From the NCBI RefSeq assembly GCF_900582195.1, contig NZ_UTHA01000311.1, positions 39,401 to 103,400 on the forward strand: DNA of 64,000 nt, given 5' to 3'. The stretch's first letter is position 1. Every line of letters starts with the position of its first letter. The notes beneath the pieces are model-generated. The model searched no databases. It saw only the letters and a list, made by a program, of their open reading frames with translations, and was not told the origin of the DNA. This document shows, one piece after another, positions 7,902 to 16,488 of this stretch. The DNA is from Pseudomonas viridiflava. GTDB taxonomy: Bacteria > Pseudomonadota > Gammaproteobacteria > Pseudomonadales > Pseudomonadaceae. The position numbers and the translations under genes are program-made.

Positions 7902-9409
7902 AATTTTTCCTCGCCGTCTTCTTCTTGCAGGGCGTGCAGTTGCAGCGTGTTCGGGTTCAGAGCGCCACGGCTGGCTTGCTCTTGTTGCAGCAGACGTTGC
8001 GCTTCGGCGAGACGCTCGGGCGGCAATTGCGCGGCGAGGGTGGTCGCCAGCTCATCGGCTTGCGGGGTGTTTTGCGCCTTGGCCAATTGGCTGAACACGT
8101 ATGCGTTGACCGGGTCGGGCTTGGTGCCCTTGCCTTGGGAAAACAGTTGGGCGATGGCGAAGTCGGCGCTGTTCTGGCCGTTGCGCGCAGCGGTCAGCAG
8201 GTGGTTGAGAGCCTTCTGCGGATAGACCTTGCCCAGGTAGCCACGGCGATAGATCTGGCCGAGGTAGTAGTCGGCGGCGACTTCGCGGCCAACGGCTTTC
8301 TGGAAATGTTCTTCGGCGACTTTGGCGTCGGCCGGGACCATTTTGCCTTCGTAGTAGAGCTTGCCCAGCAACAACTCGGCGCGCGGCTGGTCGGCGGCAC
8401 GGCCATTGTCGAGGTACTTCATCATCTGATCGACGTCGCCCAGTTCCGGGTAGTCGTAGAGCAATTGTGCGAGGGTGACCCACGACGCCGGATAGCCCGG
8501 AGCGATCGGCTCAAGCAGCGACTGCGCGGTTTTTTCGTCGGGCTTGCCGAGGGTCGAATCGGCCAATACACGGGCCACGGAATCGACGCGCTGCGCGGTG
8601 ACGGTGCCACGGCTGTAACCAGCCTGCATCTGCTTGATCAGCTCGGCTTGTTGCTCAGGCTGCGCGCGTTTCTGGTAAACGGTGGCCAGTTCGACGTAGC
8701 AGATGTCGGTGGTGTTGAGCGCGGCTTTGCAGATCTTTTCTACGTCATCCAGGTGCTGGTCGTAGGTGCCTTGGGTGCGATACAGCAGCACCTGCGCCAG
8801 ACCCGCTTCCGGGTAGCCGGATTTGCGCCACTGGTCGATCTGCTGCTGCGCGTTGATATTCGGGAAGCTGTGCGGGTATTGCAGGTAGAGCATCGCCAGC
8901 GGGATCAACGTGTTGCCTTCGCCATTGGCGGCGGCTTTTTTCAGCAGGGTTTCGGCTTCGTGGTGTTCGGCTTCGGTAGAACCCGGTTTGGCCACCAGCA
9001 AGCGGCCGAGACGTGCCTGAGCACGCGGCGAAACACTGGCGGCGGCGCGGTAAGTCGCTTCGGCCTGTTTCATTTGCGCAGGGTCGCGGCTGTCGACCTG
9101 GATATCAGCGAGGCCGACTTGCGCTTCGCTGTAACCCAGATCGGCCAGTTGCTGATAGTTCTGCGCGGCGGTGGCGGTGTCGCCACGCTTGAGCGCTTCG
9201 TTCGCCAGACGCTGATCGGGCAGGCCGGCGCAACCGGCCAGGCTCACCGCCAATGCCAAGGCGCACACTGAACCCATGTGGGAGCGAGCTTGCTCGCGAA
9301 AGCGGTGTGTCACTCGGCACTGAGGCTGAATGTCAGAATGCATTCGCGAGCAAGCTCGCTCCCACAGGGTTTGTGGTGTGCTTGAGATGGGTGGAGTAGT
9401 CACAGGCAT
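7898..9409 (-). CDS. algK: AlgK, outer-membrane lipoprotein of the alginate export complex
   Basis: AlgK is a TPR/Sel1-like periplasmic lipoprotein that helps place AlgE in the outer membrane. Sel1-like repeats cover most of the protein (for example YYLGQIYRRGYLGKVYPQKAL). The N-terminus is odd. The open frame from 9409 gives 503 residues, but codons 15-44 come from a REP pair (9277-9366). The lipobox LAGC (Cys60 in this numbering) follows the hydrophobic segment CALALAVSLAGC. The other possible ATG at 9277 sits on the edge of the REP, has no visible Shine-Dalgarno, and would give a signal peptide with no positive charge. The upstream ATG has GAGG nearby and begins 9 bases after alg44. P. aeruginosa AlgK is about 475 residues. 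The start is uncertain; the mature part looks intact. Confidence 0.9.
   Translation of the reverse strand: MPVTTPPISSTPQTLWERACSRMHSDIQPQCRVTHRFREQARSHMGSVCALALAVSLAGCAGLPDQRLANEALKRGDTATAAQNYQQLADLGYSEAQVGLADIQVDSRDPAQMKQAEATYRAAASVSPRAQARLGRLLVAKPGSTEAEHHEAETLLKKAAANGEGNTLIPLAMLYLQYPHSFPNINAQQQIDQWRKSGYPEAGLAQVLLYRTQGTYDQHLDDVEKICKAALNTTDICYVELATVYQKRAQPEQQAELIKQMQAGYSRGTVTAQRVDSVARVLADSTLGKPDEKTAQSLLEPIAPGYPASWVTLAQLLYDYPELGDVDQMMKYLDNGRAADQPRAELLLGKLYYEGKMVPADAKVAEEHFQKAVGREVAADYYLGQIYRRGYLGKVYPQKALNHLLTAARNGQNSADFAIAQLFSQGKGTKPDPVNAYVFSQLAKAQNTPQADELATTLAAQLPPERLAEAQRLLQQEQASRGALNPNTLQLHALQEEDGEEKL
9277..9366. repeat. REP pair (BIME) inside the 5' end of algK
   Basis: Two inverted copies of the GTGGGAGCGAGC...GCTCGCGAA unit (9277-9300 and 9343-9366) are separated by 42 bases. 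The whole element is 90 bases, exactly 30 codons, and keeps the algK frame open. It lies directly before the codons for the lipoprotein signal hydrophobic core. All eleven other REP pairs in this window are intergenic. Confidence 0.95.
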
Positions 9410-9418
9410 GTCCTCGAC

Positions 9419-10588
9419 TTAAAGACCGGCAGCCATGGCTTTGTCGATCAGCCAGTTCAGGTTCGGGCCACGGTCGCTGTTCACTTCCACCGGGCGGCCG
9501 GCGAGGCTGCTGTCGAGCGGCTCGTCAGGCTGGATCTGTACGCGGATGTCGGAGGACAGGTCGGCGCTTTTCAGGCTGGTGCTGCTGACGATCTTGCCGG
9601 TGCGGGTCTTGTCTTCGCCGGCGATCTGGAAGCTCACCGGGGTGCCCGGACGCACGTCGCCGAACTGGCGATAGGAGAAGCGCGCATCGACGGTGGCCTG
9701 GGTGTTGCGCGGCACCAGTTGGAAGATCACATCGCCCTTGCTCGCGTATTGACCGTCGGCGACCAGTTGCTGGGCCACGGTGCAATCGCATGGCGAGGTC
9801 AGGGTGCCGGTCATTTGCTTGCCGAACAGTTCTTCAACCTTGGCCGGCGACAGTTGATCTTCTTCCAGATGACCCTTGAGCACGTCGAGCATGCTGGTGC
9901 TGAAGGTCGCCAGTGGTGCGCCTTTGGCCGCGACGCCGTCGGACTTGACCAGACTCTGCACGGTGCCGTCACGCGGCATGGTGATGTTCATCCCCGGCAC
10001 GCTGACCAGACCGGCCTGCGCATGGCTGACGAAGTACATGCCGTACACCGATTTGAAAATGAAACCCGCCGCGACCAGGCCAACGGCGAAGATACCGGCG
10101 CTGAAGGTCACCGCTTTCAGTCGACCGAACGGGGTCATGCCGGAGCCGCCGTCCTTGACCTTGCGTGCCTTGGTGAAGTTGTCGCGCTGCAGGGTCGCCA
10201 GCACTTCGCCGATGCTGACGATGTCGCCGGCCAGGTGCGAAGTGATCAAGTGGCGCAGGGTGGAAATATCCTGCGGCTCCAGATTCTGGAACTGGCAGCC
10301 GGCGCGGCCGGTCTGGCGGTCGAAGGAACGCACTTGCAGTTCAACGTCCATGGCGATGCCAAGGTTGTCGATGACGAATTGCAGACGCGCCTTGTACACC
10401 TGGCCAATGGTCAGCTGCAGTTGCCCGGCGTTGAACGCCAGACCACCGGCCGACAGGTCGATGACCCGCGCTTCGACCGGCGTCCGGTCAGGACCGAAGA
10501 AGCGCAGTTTGGCCGGGATTTTCACGCGGGCGTGTTGGCGCTGGGCTTCGGATTCATGCACTACGTTGGCGTTGACGGCGGTATTCAT
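9419..10588 (-). CDS. alg44: Alg44, c-di-GMP receptor and co-polymerase for alginate
   Basis: Alg44 binds c-di-GMP through an N-terminal PilZ domain and activates Alg8, linking polymerisation to the periplasmic machine. The 389-residue product shows the PilZ RxxxR motif as Arg17 and Arg21 (RQHARVKIP) and the DxSxxG motif at Asp44-Ser46-Gly49 (DLSAGG), the same positions as in P. aeruginosa. A single membrane segment follows at about residues 155-180 (FSAGIFAVGLVAAGFIF), then a membrane-fusion-protein-like periplasmic domain. It lies 35 bases after alg8. Production should therefore depend on c-di-GMP as in the model system. Confidence 0.96.
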   Translation of the reverse strand: MNTAVNANVVHESEAQRQHARVKIPAKLRFFGPDRTPVEARVIDLSAGGLAFNAGQLQLTIGQVYKARLQFVIDNLGIAMDVELQVRSFDRQTGRAGCQFQNLEPQDISTLRHLITSHLAGDIVSIGEVLATLQRDNFTKARKVKDGGSGMTPFGRLKAVTFSAGIFAVGLVAAGFIFKSVYGMYFVSHAQAGLVSVPGMNITMPRDGTVQSLVKSDGVAAKGAPLATFSTSMLDVLKGHLEEDQLSPAKVEELFGKQMTGTLTSPCDCTVAQQLVADGQYASKGDVIFQLVPRNTQATVDARFSYRQFGDVRPGTPVSFQIAGEDKTRTGKIVSSTSLKSADLSSDIRVQIQPDEPLDSSLAGRPVEVNSDRGPNLNWLIDKAMAAGL

Positions 10589-10623
10589 AGGGGCGATTTC
10601 CTTGTTAATTCAATAGGGGCGGG

Positions 10624-12105
10624 TCAGACCATCATCAGCAGCACGGCGACGAAAATGCTGCCGGCGGAGAAGGTCATGGTCCGAGACGACCAAGTGTTGA
10701 ACCAACGTTGAAAGCTGGCGAGATCACGGGTCAGGGATGTGGGTTGGCGAGTCCAGGATTGCTGGTCGAGGCGGAAGAACACGTAGATCTTCACCAGCGC
10801 GCCGACGATCTGGTTGTAATACAGAATCGCGGGGTAAGCCGGGCCGATGCGGTGACCGGAGCACGACAGCAACAGGGTCAGGATCAGGCGGGTGATGCCG
10901 ATCCACAGCAGGTACACCAGGATGAATGCGGTGCCGTACTTGAAGCTGGCAATCAGCGCCACGGTCAGGCCGAGCAGAGAGGTCCACATCGATACGCGCT
11001 GGTCGAACAGCACCACCGAGGTGAAGGCGCCAAGGCGTTTCACACCCAGGCCCAGCGCTCGCGAGTTCTGCCGCAGGTTGTTGCCGTACCAGCGGAACAT
11101 CAGTTTGCGGCTGGCCTTGATGAAGCTCTTTTCCGGCGGGTGTTCAACGGTGTTGATCGCCGCGTCAGGCACGTAAAAGGTGTCGTAGCCAAGCCGCATC
11201 AGGCTGAACCAGCTCGACTTGTCGTCGCCGGTCAAAAACTTGAAACGGCCCAGACGCCAGTGTTGCAGCGAGTCGCTTTCAACGTCGGCGATGAATTCCG
11301 GGTTGGTCACCACGGTGGCGCGGAACACCGACATACGACCGGTCATGGTCAGTACGCGTTTGGACAGGGCCATCGAGCACATGTTGATGTGGCGCTGGGC
11401 GAAACGCAGCTTGTGCCATTCGCTCATGATGTAGCCGCCGCGCACTTCGCAGAATTCGTTGGTGGTCAGGCCGCCGACGTTGCCGAACAGCTGGAACCAC
11501 GGCACGGTCTTGCGCACGGTGCCTTCACCGAGCACGGTGTCGCCATCGATCACGGCAACCACGGCGCGGTCGTCCGGCAGGTGGCGGGAGATCGCGCGGA
11601 AACCATAGGCCAGGCCATCACGTTTGCCGGTGCCGGGAATACGCACGAAGTCGAGCTTCACGCGGTCTGGCGGATTCATCCGCGCCCACAGTGCCTTGAC
11701 CAGCAGCTCATCGGACATTTCCACGATCGAGCAGACCACGGTGGTCGGCAGTTCGCAGTCGATGGCTTCACGGATCACCGAGCTGTAGACCTGCGCGGTA
11801 GTCAGCGCGTCGATACGGAAACTGGTGACCATCAGAAACACATGCGATGGGTCCGCCGCCTTACCCAGCTTGCGCACTTTGCGGCGCAGGTGCGGGTAAA
11901 CGATGTAGAGAAAAATCATGCCGCGCACAAAGTGCGTTGCACCCATCGAGTAGCGCCAGATACCCACGGCGCCAATCAGGAAAATGAAGTCCTTCGACTC
12001 GGAGTCGAATGTGGACGTGGGCAGCATCAAGGCCAGGCCCATCAGCAGACTGAGATAAAAAAGCCAGCCGGCTGATTGCAGAAAAAAATGTTTGAGCTTG
12101 CTCAT
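10624..12105 (-). CDS. alg8: Alg8, mannuronan synthase (GT2 glycosyltransferase)
   Basis: Alg8 polymerises GDP-mannuronic acid at the inner membrane together with Alg44. The protein has N-terminal membrane helices (GWLFYLSLLMGLALMLP and FIFLIGAVGIW), a cytosolic GT2 domain with VAVIDGDTVLG (metal/nucleotide-sugar Asp residues), ADVESDSLQHWRLGRFKF with the Q..RW-like signature, and C-terminal helices. The start at 12105 (MSKLKHFF) lines up with the MHRLKHAF start of P. aeruginosa Alg8 and gives 493 residues. A second ATG three codons upstream (12114) is possible. An 87-base repeat-containing gap separates it from algD. Confidence 0.95.
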   Translation of the reverse strand: MSKLKHFFLQSAGWLFYLSLLMGLALMLPTSTFDSESKDFIFLIGAVGIWRYSMGATHFVRGMIFLYIVYPHLRRKVRKLGKAADPSHVFLMVTSFRIDALTTAQVYSSVIREAIDCELPTTVVCSIVEMSDELLVKALWARMNPPDRVKLDFVRIPGTGKRDGLAYGFRAISRHLPDDRAVVAVIDGDTVLGEGTVRKTVPWFQLFGNVGGLTTNEFCEVRGGYIMSEWHKLRFAQRHINMCSMALSKRVLTMTGRMSVFRATVVTNPEFIADVESDSLQHWRLGRFKFLTGDDKSSWFSLMRLGYDTFYVPDAAINTVEHPPEKSFIKASRKLMFRWYGNNLRQNSRALGLGVKRLGAFTSVVLFDQRVSMWTSLLGLTVALIASFKYGTAFILVYLLWIGITRLILTLLLSCSGHRIGPAYPAILYYNQIVGALVKIYVFFRLDQQSWTRQPTSLTRDLASFQRWFNTWSSRTMTFSAGSIFVAVLLMMV

Positions 12106-12123
12106 CAGCGTCATCCGAAGGTA

Positions 12124-12183
12124 AGGGAGGCTTCAAGCTGCAAGCTCCGAGCTGCAAGTCCTGCAGCTCGAAGCTTGTCGCTT
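12124..12183. repeat. Intergenic GCTGCAAG-type repeat between algD and alg8
   Basis: This GC-rich stretch is built from AGCTGCAAGC/GAGCTGCAAG and GCAGCTCGAAGCTTG modules that can pair into a stem. A related composite occurs at 46873-46975 upstream of valS. It fills most of the algD-alg8 gap. The function is unknown; it could act as an mRNA-stability element within the operon transcript. Confidence 0.55.
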
Positions 12184-12192
12184 AGGTCTGCG

Positions 12193-13509
12193 TTACCAGC
12201 AGATACCCTCGGTGCGCGTACCAGCGTCGGTGGCTTTGGCCATGAAACCGACCAGGTCGATGACCTGTTTGCCGTGCGGCGCTTGCTGCGCCAGCGGGCG
12301 GAACTTCTCGTCACGGTTGCCGAGGATGATCACGTCGGAGTTGTCGATCACCGAATCGAAGTCCGAATTGAGCAGGGACGACACGTGCGGGATTTTCGAC
12401 TCGATATAGTCTTTGTTCGCGCCGTGAACACGGGCGTACTCGACGTTGCTGTCGTAGATGCTCAGGTCGTAACCCTTGCCGATCAGCATCTCGGCCAGTT
12501 CCACCAGCGGGCTTTCGCGCAGGTCATCGGTGCCGGCCTTGAAGCTCAGACCGAGCAGGGCGACTTTGCGTTTGTCATGGCTTTCAACGATGTCGAAGGC
12601 GTTCTGCACTTGCGATTCGTTGCTGCGCATCAGCGAGTTGAGCAGCGGCGCTTCGACGTCCAGGGAACCGGCGCGGTAGGTCAGGGCGCGCACGTCTTTC
12701 GGCAGGCACGAACCGCCGAAGGCAAAGCCCGGGCGCATGTAGTACTGGGACAGGTTGAGGGTCTTGTCCTGGCAGACCACTTCCATCACTTCCCGGCCAT
12801 CGACGCCGACGGCTTTGGCGATGTTGCCGATCTCGTTGGCGAAGGTCACTTTGGTCGCGTGCCAGACGTTGCAGGTGTACTTGATCATCTCGGCAACGGC
12901 GATGTCCTTGCGGATGATCGGTGCGTCGAGTTCTTCGTACAGCGATTGCAGAACGTCGCCCGAAGCCTTGTCGAACTCGCCGATGACGGTCATCGGTGGC
13001 AGGTCGTAGTCGGCGATGGCGGTGGATTCACGCAGGAATTCCGGGTTGACCGCAACGCCGAAGTCGACACCGGCCTTCTTGCCCGAGCAGTCTTCGAGAA
13101 TCGGGATCACCACGTTGGCAACAGTGCCCGGCAGTACGGTGCTGCGCACGACGATGGTGTGGCGAGTGGTTTTTTCACGCAGAACGAAACCGATCTCGCG
13201 GCATACCGCTTCGATGTAGTTCAGTTCGAGGTCGCCGTTCTTTTTGCTCGGCGTACCGACGCAGATCATCGACAGGTCGGTGTCGCGAATCGCCTCGGCG
13301 AAGTTGGTCGTGCCACGCAGACGACCGGTCTGGATACCCTGTTGCAGAAGTTCGCCCAGGCCCGGTTCAACAATCGGCGACTTGCCGGCGTTGATCATGT
13401 CGATCTTGTCTTTGGCAACATCGACGCCAACTACGTCATGGCCCCGTGCAGACAGGCAACCGGCACATACTGCGCCAACGTAACCCAAACCAAATATGCT
13501 GATGCGCAT
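12193..13509 (-). CDS. algD: AlgD, GDP-mannose 6-dehydrogenase
   Basis: AlgD oxidises GDP-mannose to GDP-mannuronate with two NAD+, the committed step of alginate synthesis. The 438-residue product has the N-terminal Rossmann motif FGLGYVGAVCAG (residues 6-17), the catalytic Cys268 in FAFGGSCLPKD, and the C-terminal UDP/GDP-binding dehydrogenase domain (LSFKAGTDDLRESP). Length and residue numbering match P. aeruginosa AlgD. AGAGG lies eight bases before the ATG. It is the first gene of the operon and is preceded by about 800 bases without a gene, as expected for this heavily regulated promoter. Confidence 0.97.
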   Translation of the reverse strand: MRISIFGLGYVGAVCAGCLSARGHDVVGVDVAKDKIDMINAGKSPIVEPGLGELLQQGIQTGRLRGTTNFAEAIRDTDLSMICVGTPSKKNGDLELNYIEAVCREIGFVLREKTTRHTIVVRSTVLPGTVANVVIPILEDCSGKKAGVDFGVAVNPEFLRESTAIADYDLPPMTVIGEFDKASGDVLQSLYEELDAPIIRKDIAVAEMIKYTCNVWHATKVTFANEIGNIAKAVGVDGREVMEVVCQDKTLNLSQYYMRPGFAFGGSCLPKDVRALTYRAGSLDVEAPLLNSLMRSNESQVQNAFDIVESHDKRKVALLGLSFKAGTDDLRESPLVELAEMLIGKGYDLSIYDSNVEYARVHGANKDYIESKIPHVSSLLNSDFDSVIDNSDVIILGNRDEKFRPLAQQAPHGKQVIDLVGFMAKATDAGTRTEGICW

Positions 13510-13980
13510 CGCAATTACCTCTGTATATATCAGGCCTTAGAGGCCGGAGTTAATGGTGTTCAGCGTTCATTAGTGCACTCGAAAGTGCGGCACGCAGGCG
13601 CCACAATGCCGTGTGCAGGCATACTAAGTTTCGAGTGTCTAAATAAGTGCACTCAAGATGTGCGCAACCAGGCCTTGTTGTTATGACTTGCCCTGTTATG
13701 CAGCCGATCTTCTTTGGAGAAGACTCTTGTGCAATCGTCTTACGCGCTCGATGTCGGGATGAAAGGCCCGTAAATCAAGCGGTTGGGTGCTCAGGCGAGC
13801 ACGTTTATAAGGGCGCGGCCATGGCCTTTGTAGGGGATATTAATGGTGCGTATCTCCTGTCCATCGTCTGTTTTGAGACTAGTTAGTCATCCAGGCAAGT
13901 TGCTGTGACAACTTGGTTACATGGCTATCTGCTCTGCGTAAGTTATCTCGTACAAACTCGGCGAGAATCGTTACCGGTGG

Positions 13981-14007
13981 TATGAGCTATGCATTCGAAC
14001 GAAGTTC
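13981..14007 (-). promoter_or_regulatory. Candidate AlgU (sigma-22) promoter of algD
   Basis: On the minus strand GGAACTTC is followed, 16 bases after GAACTT, by TCATA. The AlgU consensus is GAACTT-N16/17-TCTGA-like, and as I recall it the P. aeruginosa algD promoter also begins GGAACTTC. Transcription from here would give a leader of roughly 465 bases before the algD ATG. The rest of the gap 13510-14318 shows no gene. It holds direct copies of AGTGCACTC in the leader (about 13572 and 13648) and the repeats described in the next entry. I did not find a clear CCGTTCGTC-type AlgR site. Confidence 0.6.
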
Positions 14008-14055
14008 CTGCCCGCTCATCGTGAAAACTGAAATTTCTTGAAATATTGTCAGAGA

Positions 14056-14166
14056 TGGCACTAGTCTCAATTTGATAGCACTTTCGTTTTCGACCTTTAA
14101 TAACAGGCGAAAAATCACGTTAGATAGTTTTGTGCCACTACGGTGAAAAAATTTAGGTGCCACTAC
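14056..14166. promoter_or_regulatory. Repeated GTGCCACTAC boxes upstream of the algD promoter
   Basis: GTGCCACTAC occurs at 14132-14141 and 14157-14166 in the same orientation, 25 bases apart start to start, each followed by an A-rich run (GTGAAAAAA, TGAAAAAAA). A related inverted copy TGGCACTAG lies at 14056-14064. They sit about 50-160 bases upstream of the candidate AlgU promoter, where activator sites are expected. The core TGGCA resembles what is reported for AmrZ/AlgZ sites, but this assignment is only a guess. Confidence 0.4.
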
Positions 14167-14277
14167 TGAAAAAAATGATCAGTGTCGAGTGAAACTAATC
14201 TTAGAAAAGACAGGGAGGTTTTTCTGGCGCCAGTAAAATGGCGAAATGTGGCGAGGGTTTTTTGACATCGTGCGAGC

Positions 14278-14307
14278 TGCACGACTCTTTATAGAAAGAG
14301 TCGTGCA
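14278..14307. terminator. Hairpin downstream of yaaA
   Basis: A perfect 13-bp stem (TGCACGACTCTTT, loop ATAG, then the complement) begins 12 bases after the yaaA stop. Neither strand has a run of T directly after it, so it is a weak or RNA-processing hairpin, or a boundary for the divergent algD control region. Confidence 0.5.
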
Positions 14308-14318
14308 TTGGGCATGCT

Positions 14319-15098
14319 TTATTCGGGGGCGTGGTCGCGCAAAAACACCAGATTGTCTGGTTTCGACTGCTCGGCGCTATAGCGATAACCCTGCACATCG
14401 AACTGCTTGAGCAGGGCCGGATCGTTGATTTTTTCCTGGATCACGAAACGGCTCATCAGGCCTCGCGCTTTCTTCGCGTAGAAACTGATGATTTTGTACT
14501 GGCCGTTCTTCTGATCCTTGAACTCGGTGTTGATGATTCGCGCGTTCAGGGCTGTGCGTTTGACCGCCGAGAAGTATTCGTTGGAGGCCAGGTTGAGCAG
14601 CACGTCGTCGCCCTGATCGACCAGCGCTTCGTTAAGCCATTCGCTAATGCGCATGCCCCAGAAGGCATAAAGGTCTTTGCCACGGGCGTTGGCCAGTTTG
14701 GTGCCCATTTCCAGGCGATACGGTTGCATCAGGTCGAGCGGGCGCAGCAAGCCGTACAGGCCGGAGAGCATGCGCAGGTGTTTTTGCGCGTAGTCGAAAT
14801 CGGCTTCGCTGAAAGATTGCGCGTCGAGACCGGTATACACGTCGCCCTTGAACGCGAGCAGCGCCTGCTTGGCGTTTTCCGGAGTGAAGGCGGGTGTCCA
14901 GCTGCCGAAACGCGCGGCGTTGAGCCCGCCGATCTTGTCGGACACGTGCATCAGTTCGCTGATCTGCGCCGGCGTCAGGTCGCGCAATTGCTGGATCAGT
15001 TCCTGGGAGTGGTCGAGGTATTGCGGCTGGGTGAAGCGCTGGGTCGCCGGCGGTGTTTCGTAATCGAGGGTCTTGGCGGGGGAAATCACCATCAGCAT
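14319..15098 (-). CDS. yaaA: YaaA family peroxide stress protein (DUF328)
   Basis: The 259-residue protein begins MLMVISPAKTLDYETPP and contains the family signature segments GDVYTGLDAQSF, LSGLYGLLRPLDLMQPYRLEMG and YKIISFYAKKARGLMSRF. E. coli YaaA lowers free intracellular iron under peroxide stress and binds DNA, so a role in limiting oxidative DNA damage is inferred. It is a single-gene unit bounded by a hairpin downstream and a REP pair upstream. The ATG is followed by a second Met two codons later; either start is possible. Confidence 0.92.
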   Translation of the reverse strand: MLMVISPAKTLDYETPPATQRFTQPQYLDHSQELIQQLRDLTPAQISELMHVSDKIGGLNAARFGSWTPAFTPENAKQALLAFKGDVYTGLDAQSFSEADFDYAQKHLRMLSGLYGLLRPLDLMQPYRLEMGTKLANARGKDLYAFWGMRISEWLNEALVDQGDDVLLNLASNEYFSAVKRTALNARIINTEFKDQKNGQYKIISFYAKKARGLMSRFVIQEKINDPALLKQFDVQGYRYSAEQSKPDNLVFLRDHAPE

Positions 15099-15196
15099 GA
15101 AGTCGTCTCCTTTAATCGTGGGGGCGATTCTAGGGGGTTGTCGGTGTTGACTCCAGCTATCAAGCCCATAGGTGATCGACGGCTGTACACAAATCC

Positions 15197-15286
15197 TGTG
15201 GGAGCGAGCTTGCTCGCGAAGAGGTCGTGCCAGTCGACTGATGTGCTAGATGACACACCGCATTCGCGAGCAAGCTCGCTCCCACA
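15197..15286. repeat. REP pair between yaaA and the deacetylase gene
   Basis: Inverted GTGGGAGCGAGCTTGCTCGC units lie at 15197-15220 and 15263-15286, between two divergently transcribed genes. Confidence 0.95.
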
Positions 15287-15348
15287 ATGGATATGTGTTG
15301 CTGCGGGGAATGGGGCAGGATCAGCTATAGTGCCGCGCGGGTTTTGTT

Positions 15349-16488
15349 ATGGAGACATCCCTTTTGCGCATTGTTCTTTTATTCACCGCGTGGCTGTTGA
15401 GCTTCGGTGCCGTCGCGGCGCCGGGCGATGTGGCGACGCTGGATCGCAGCACCTGGCCAGAGCAGCTCAGCAATCCGACGCTGTTTGACGTGGCCTCACG
15501 GGCGGAAATCCTGATGTTCGCCCGTGGCCTGCTCGGCACCGAATCGATGGACGAAGCCGCACTGGCTCAGCGTCTGGGCCTGCGCACGGTCAATGTCGAC
15601 GCGATCAACAGCCTGCGCCAGCGTCTCTGGCAGCGGCTGTTGGCCAACTACAACTACGCCCAACAAAGCTGCGATCAGGACGCTTCTTTCTGCTTCCTTG
15701 TAGAAGACTTGCCAACGCTGCGCGAGCAAGCTGCCAAGTTCGTGGTCAGCGACGACAGCTATTACACCAAATGGGCCGAGCCGAGCCGGATCTTCCATCT
15801 GCAGTATCTGGACGAACTGATGCGCAAGGCTGCGTTATCGCCGCAGACCAGCAACGAATTCGATCGTTTCGGCGACTACGAGCGCAACGGCGACGAGATG
15901 CATGACCGGCTGTTTCTGCTGACCTTCGACAGTGCCGCCAACCTGCAACCGGACAACACCGACTGGCTCACCGAATACCTGCGCAAGTCGAACGTGAGCG
16001 GCACGTTCTTCGTGTTGGGCAAGGATATTCAGGCGCGGCTGGCCGATCGATCGGTCAGCAGCCTGCAAGCCGGGTTCTCCAAACAGTGCGTCGGCGTGCA
16101 GGGTTGGGAGTTCCGCTCCCACAGCCACTGGCAGGACTGGCAGGATTCGGTGCGGCGCAGCGCTGATCTGGTGAAGAGCAAGCTGCCGGAGAACTATGTG
16201 CCGCTGTTCCGCCCGCCTGACGGGCAGCGTCGCAGCGACGCTCAAGGCTTCTTCAACAGCCAGGGCCTGCAAGTCGCGTTGTGGGACATCGATGCCCAGG
16301 ACGGTGCCGGTAAACTCAAGGGCTCAGCGAGTGCGCAGCGGGTGCTGACCTTGATGCTGCTGTGGCGGCACGGGGTGATCAATTTCAACATGAAGCAGGA
16401 CGCGGTGAAGACCTCGTTGCCGTGGTTGATCACGCAGACCGCGCAGAGCGGTATCGGTTGGGAAGACTGTCAGGACGCGTTTCGCTGA
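15349..16488 (+). CDS. Secreted polysaccharide deacetylase-like protein (CE4 fold)
   Basis: This 379-residue protein has a signal peptide (LLRIVLLFTAWLLSFGAVAA) and a C-terminal NodB/CE4-like domain. Visible motifs are LLTFDSAANLQ (motif 1, with the catalytic Asp position), VSGTFFVLG, EFRSHSHWQDW (the zinc-binding His-x-x-His-like motif 2 region) and PLFRPPDGQRR (motif 3). Motif 1 reads TFDSA where canonical enzymes have TFDDG, so activity and metal binding need testing. The substrate is unknown; location beside the alginate operon does not prove a link. GGAG overlaps the annotated ATG, so a TTG five codons later is another possible start. Confidence 0.8.
   Translation: METSLLRIVLLFTAWLLSFGAVAAPGDVATLDRSTWPEQLSNPTLFDVASRAEILMFARGLLGTESMDEAALAQRLGLRTVNVDAINSLRQRLWQRLLANYNYAQQSCDQDASFCFLVEDLPTLREQAAKFVVSDDSYYTKWAEPSRIFHLQYLDELMRKAALSPQTSNEFDRFGDYERNGDEMHDRLFLLTFDSAANLQPDNTDWLTEYLRKSNVSGTFFVLGKDIQARLADRSVSSLQAGFSKQCVGVQGWEFRSHSHWQDWQDSVRRSADLVKSKLPENYVPLFRPPDGQRRSDAQGFFNSQGLQVALWDIDAQDGAGKLKGSASAQRVLTLMLLWRHGVINFNMKQDAVKTSLPWLITQTAQSGIGWEDCQDAFR

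Noticed and set aside
13647..13886. A 79-codon plus-strand frame in the algD upstream region
   Set aside because: It shows no ribosome site, no recognisable family, and lies in a region expected to be regulatory.
14201..14398. A 65-codon minus-strand frame overlapping the yaaA end
   Set aside because: It overlaps the yaaA 3' end and the hairpin in another frame and has no recognisable content.
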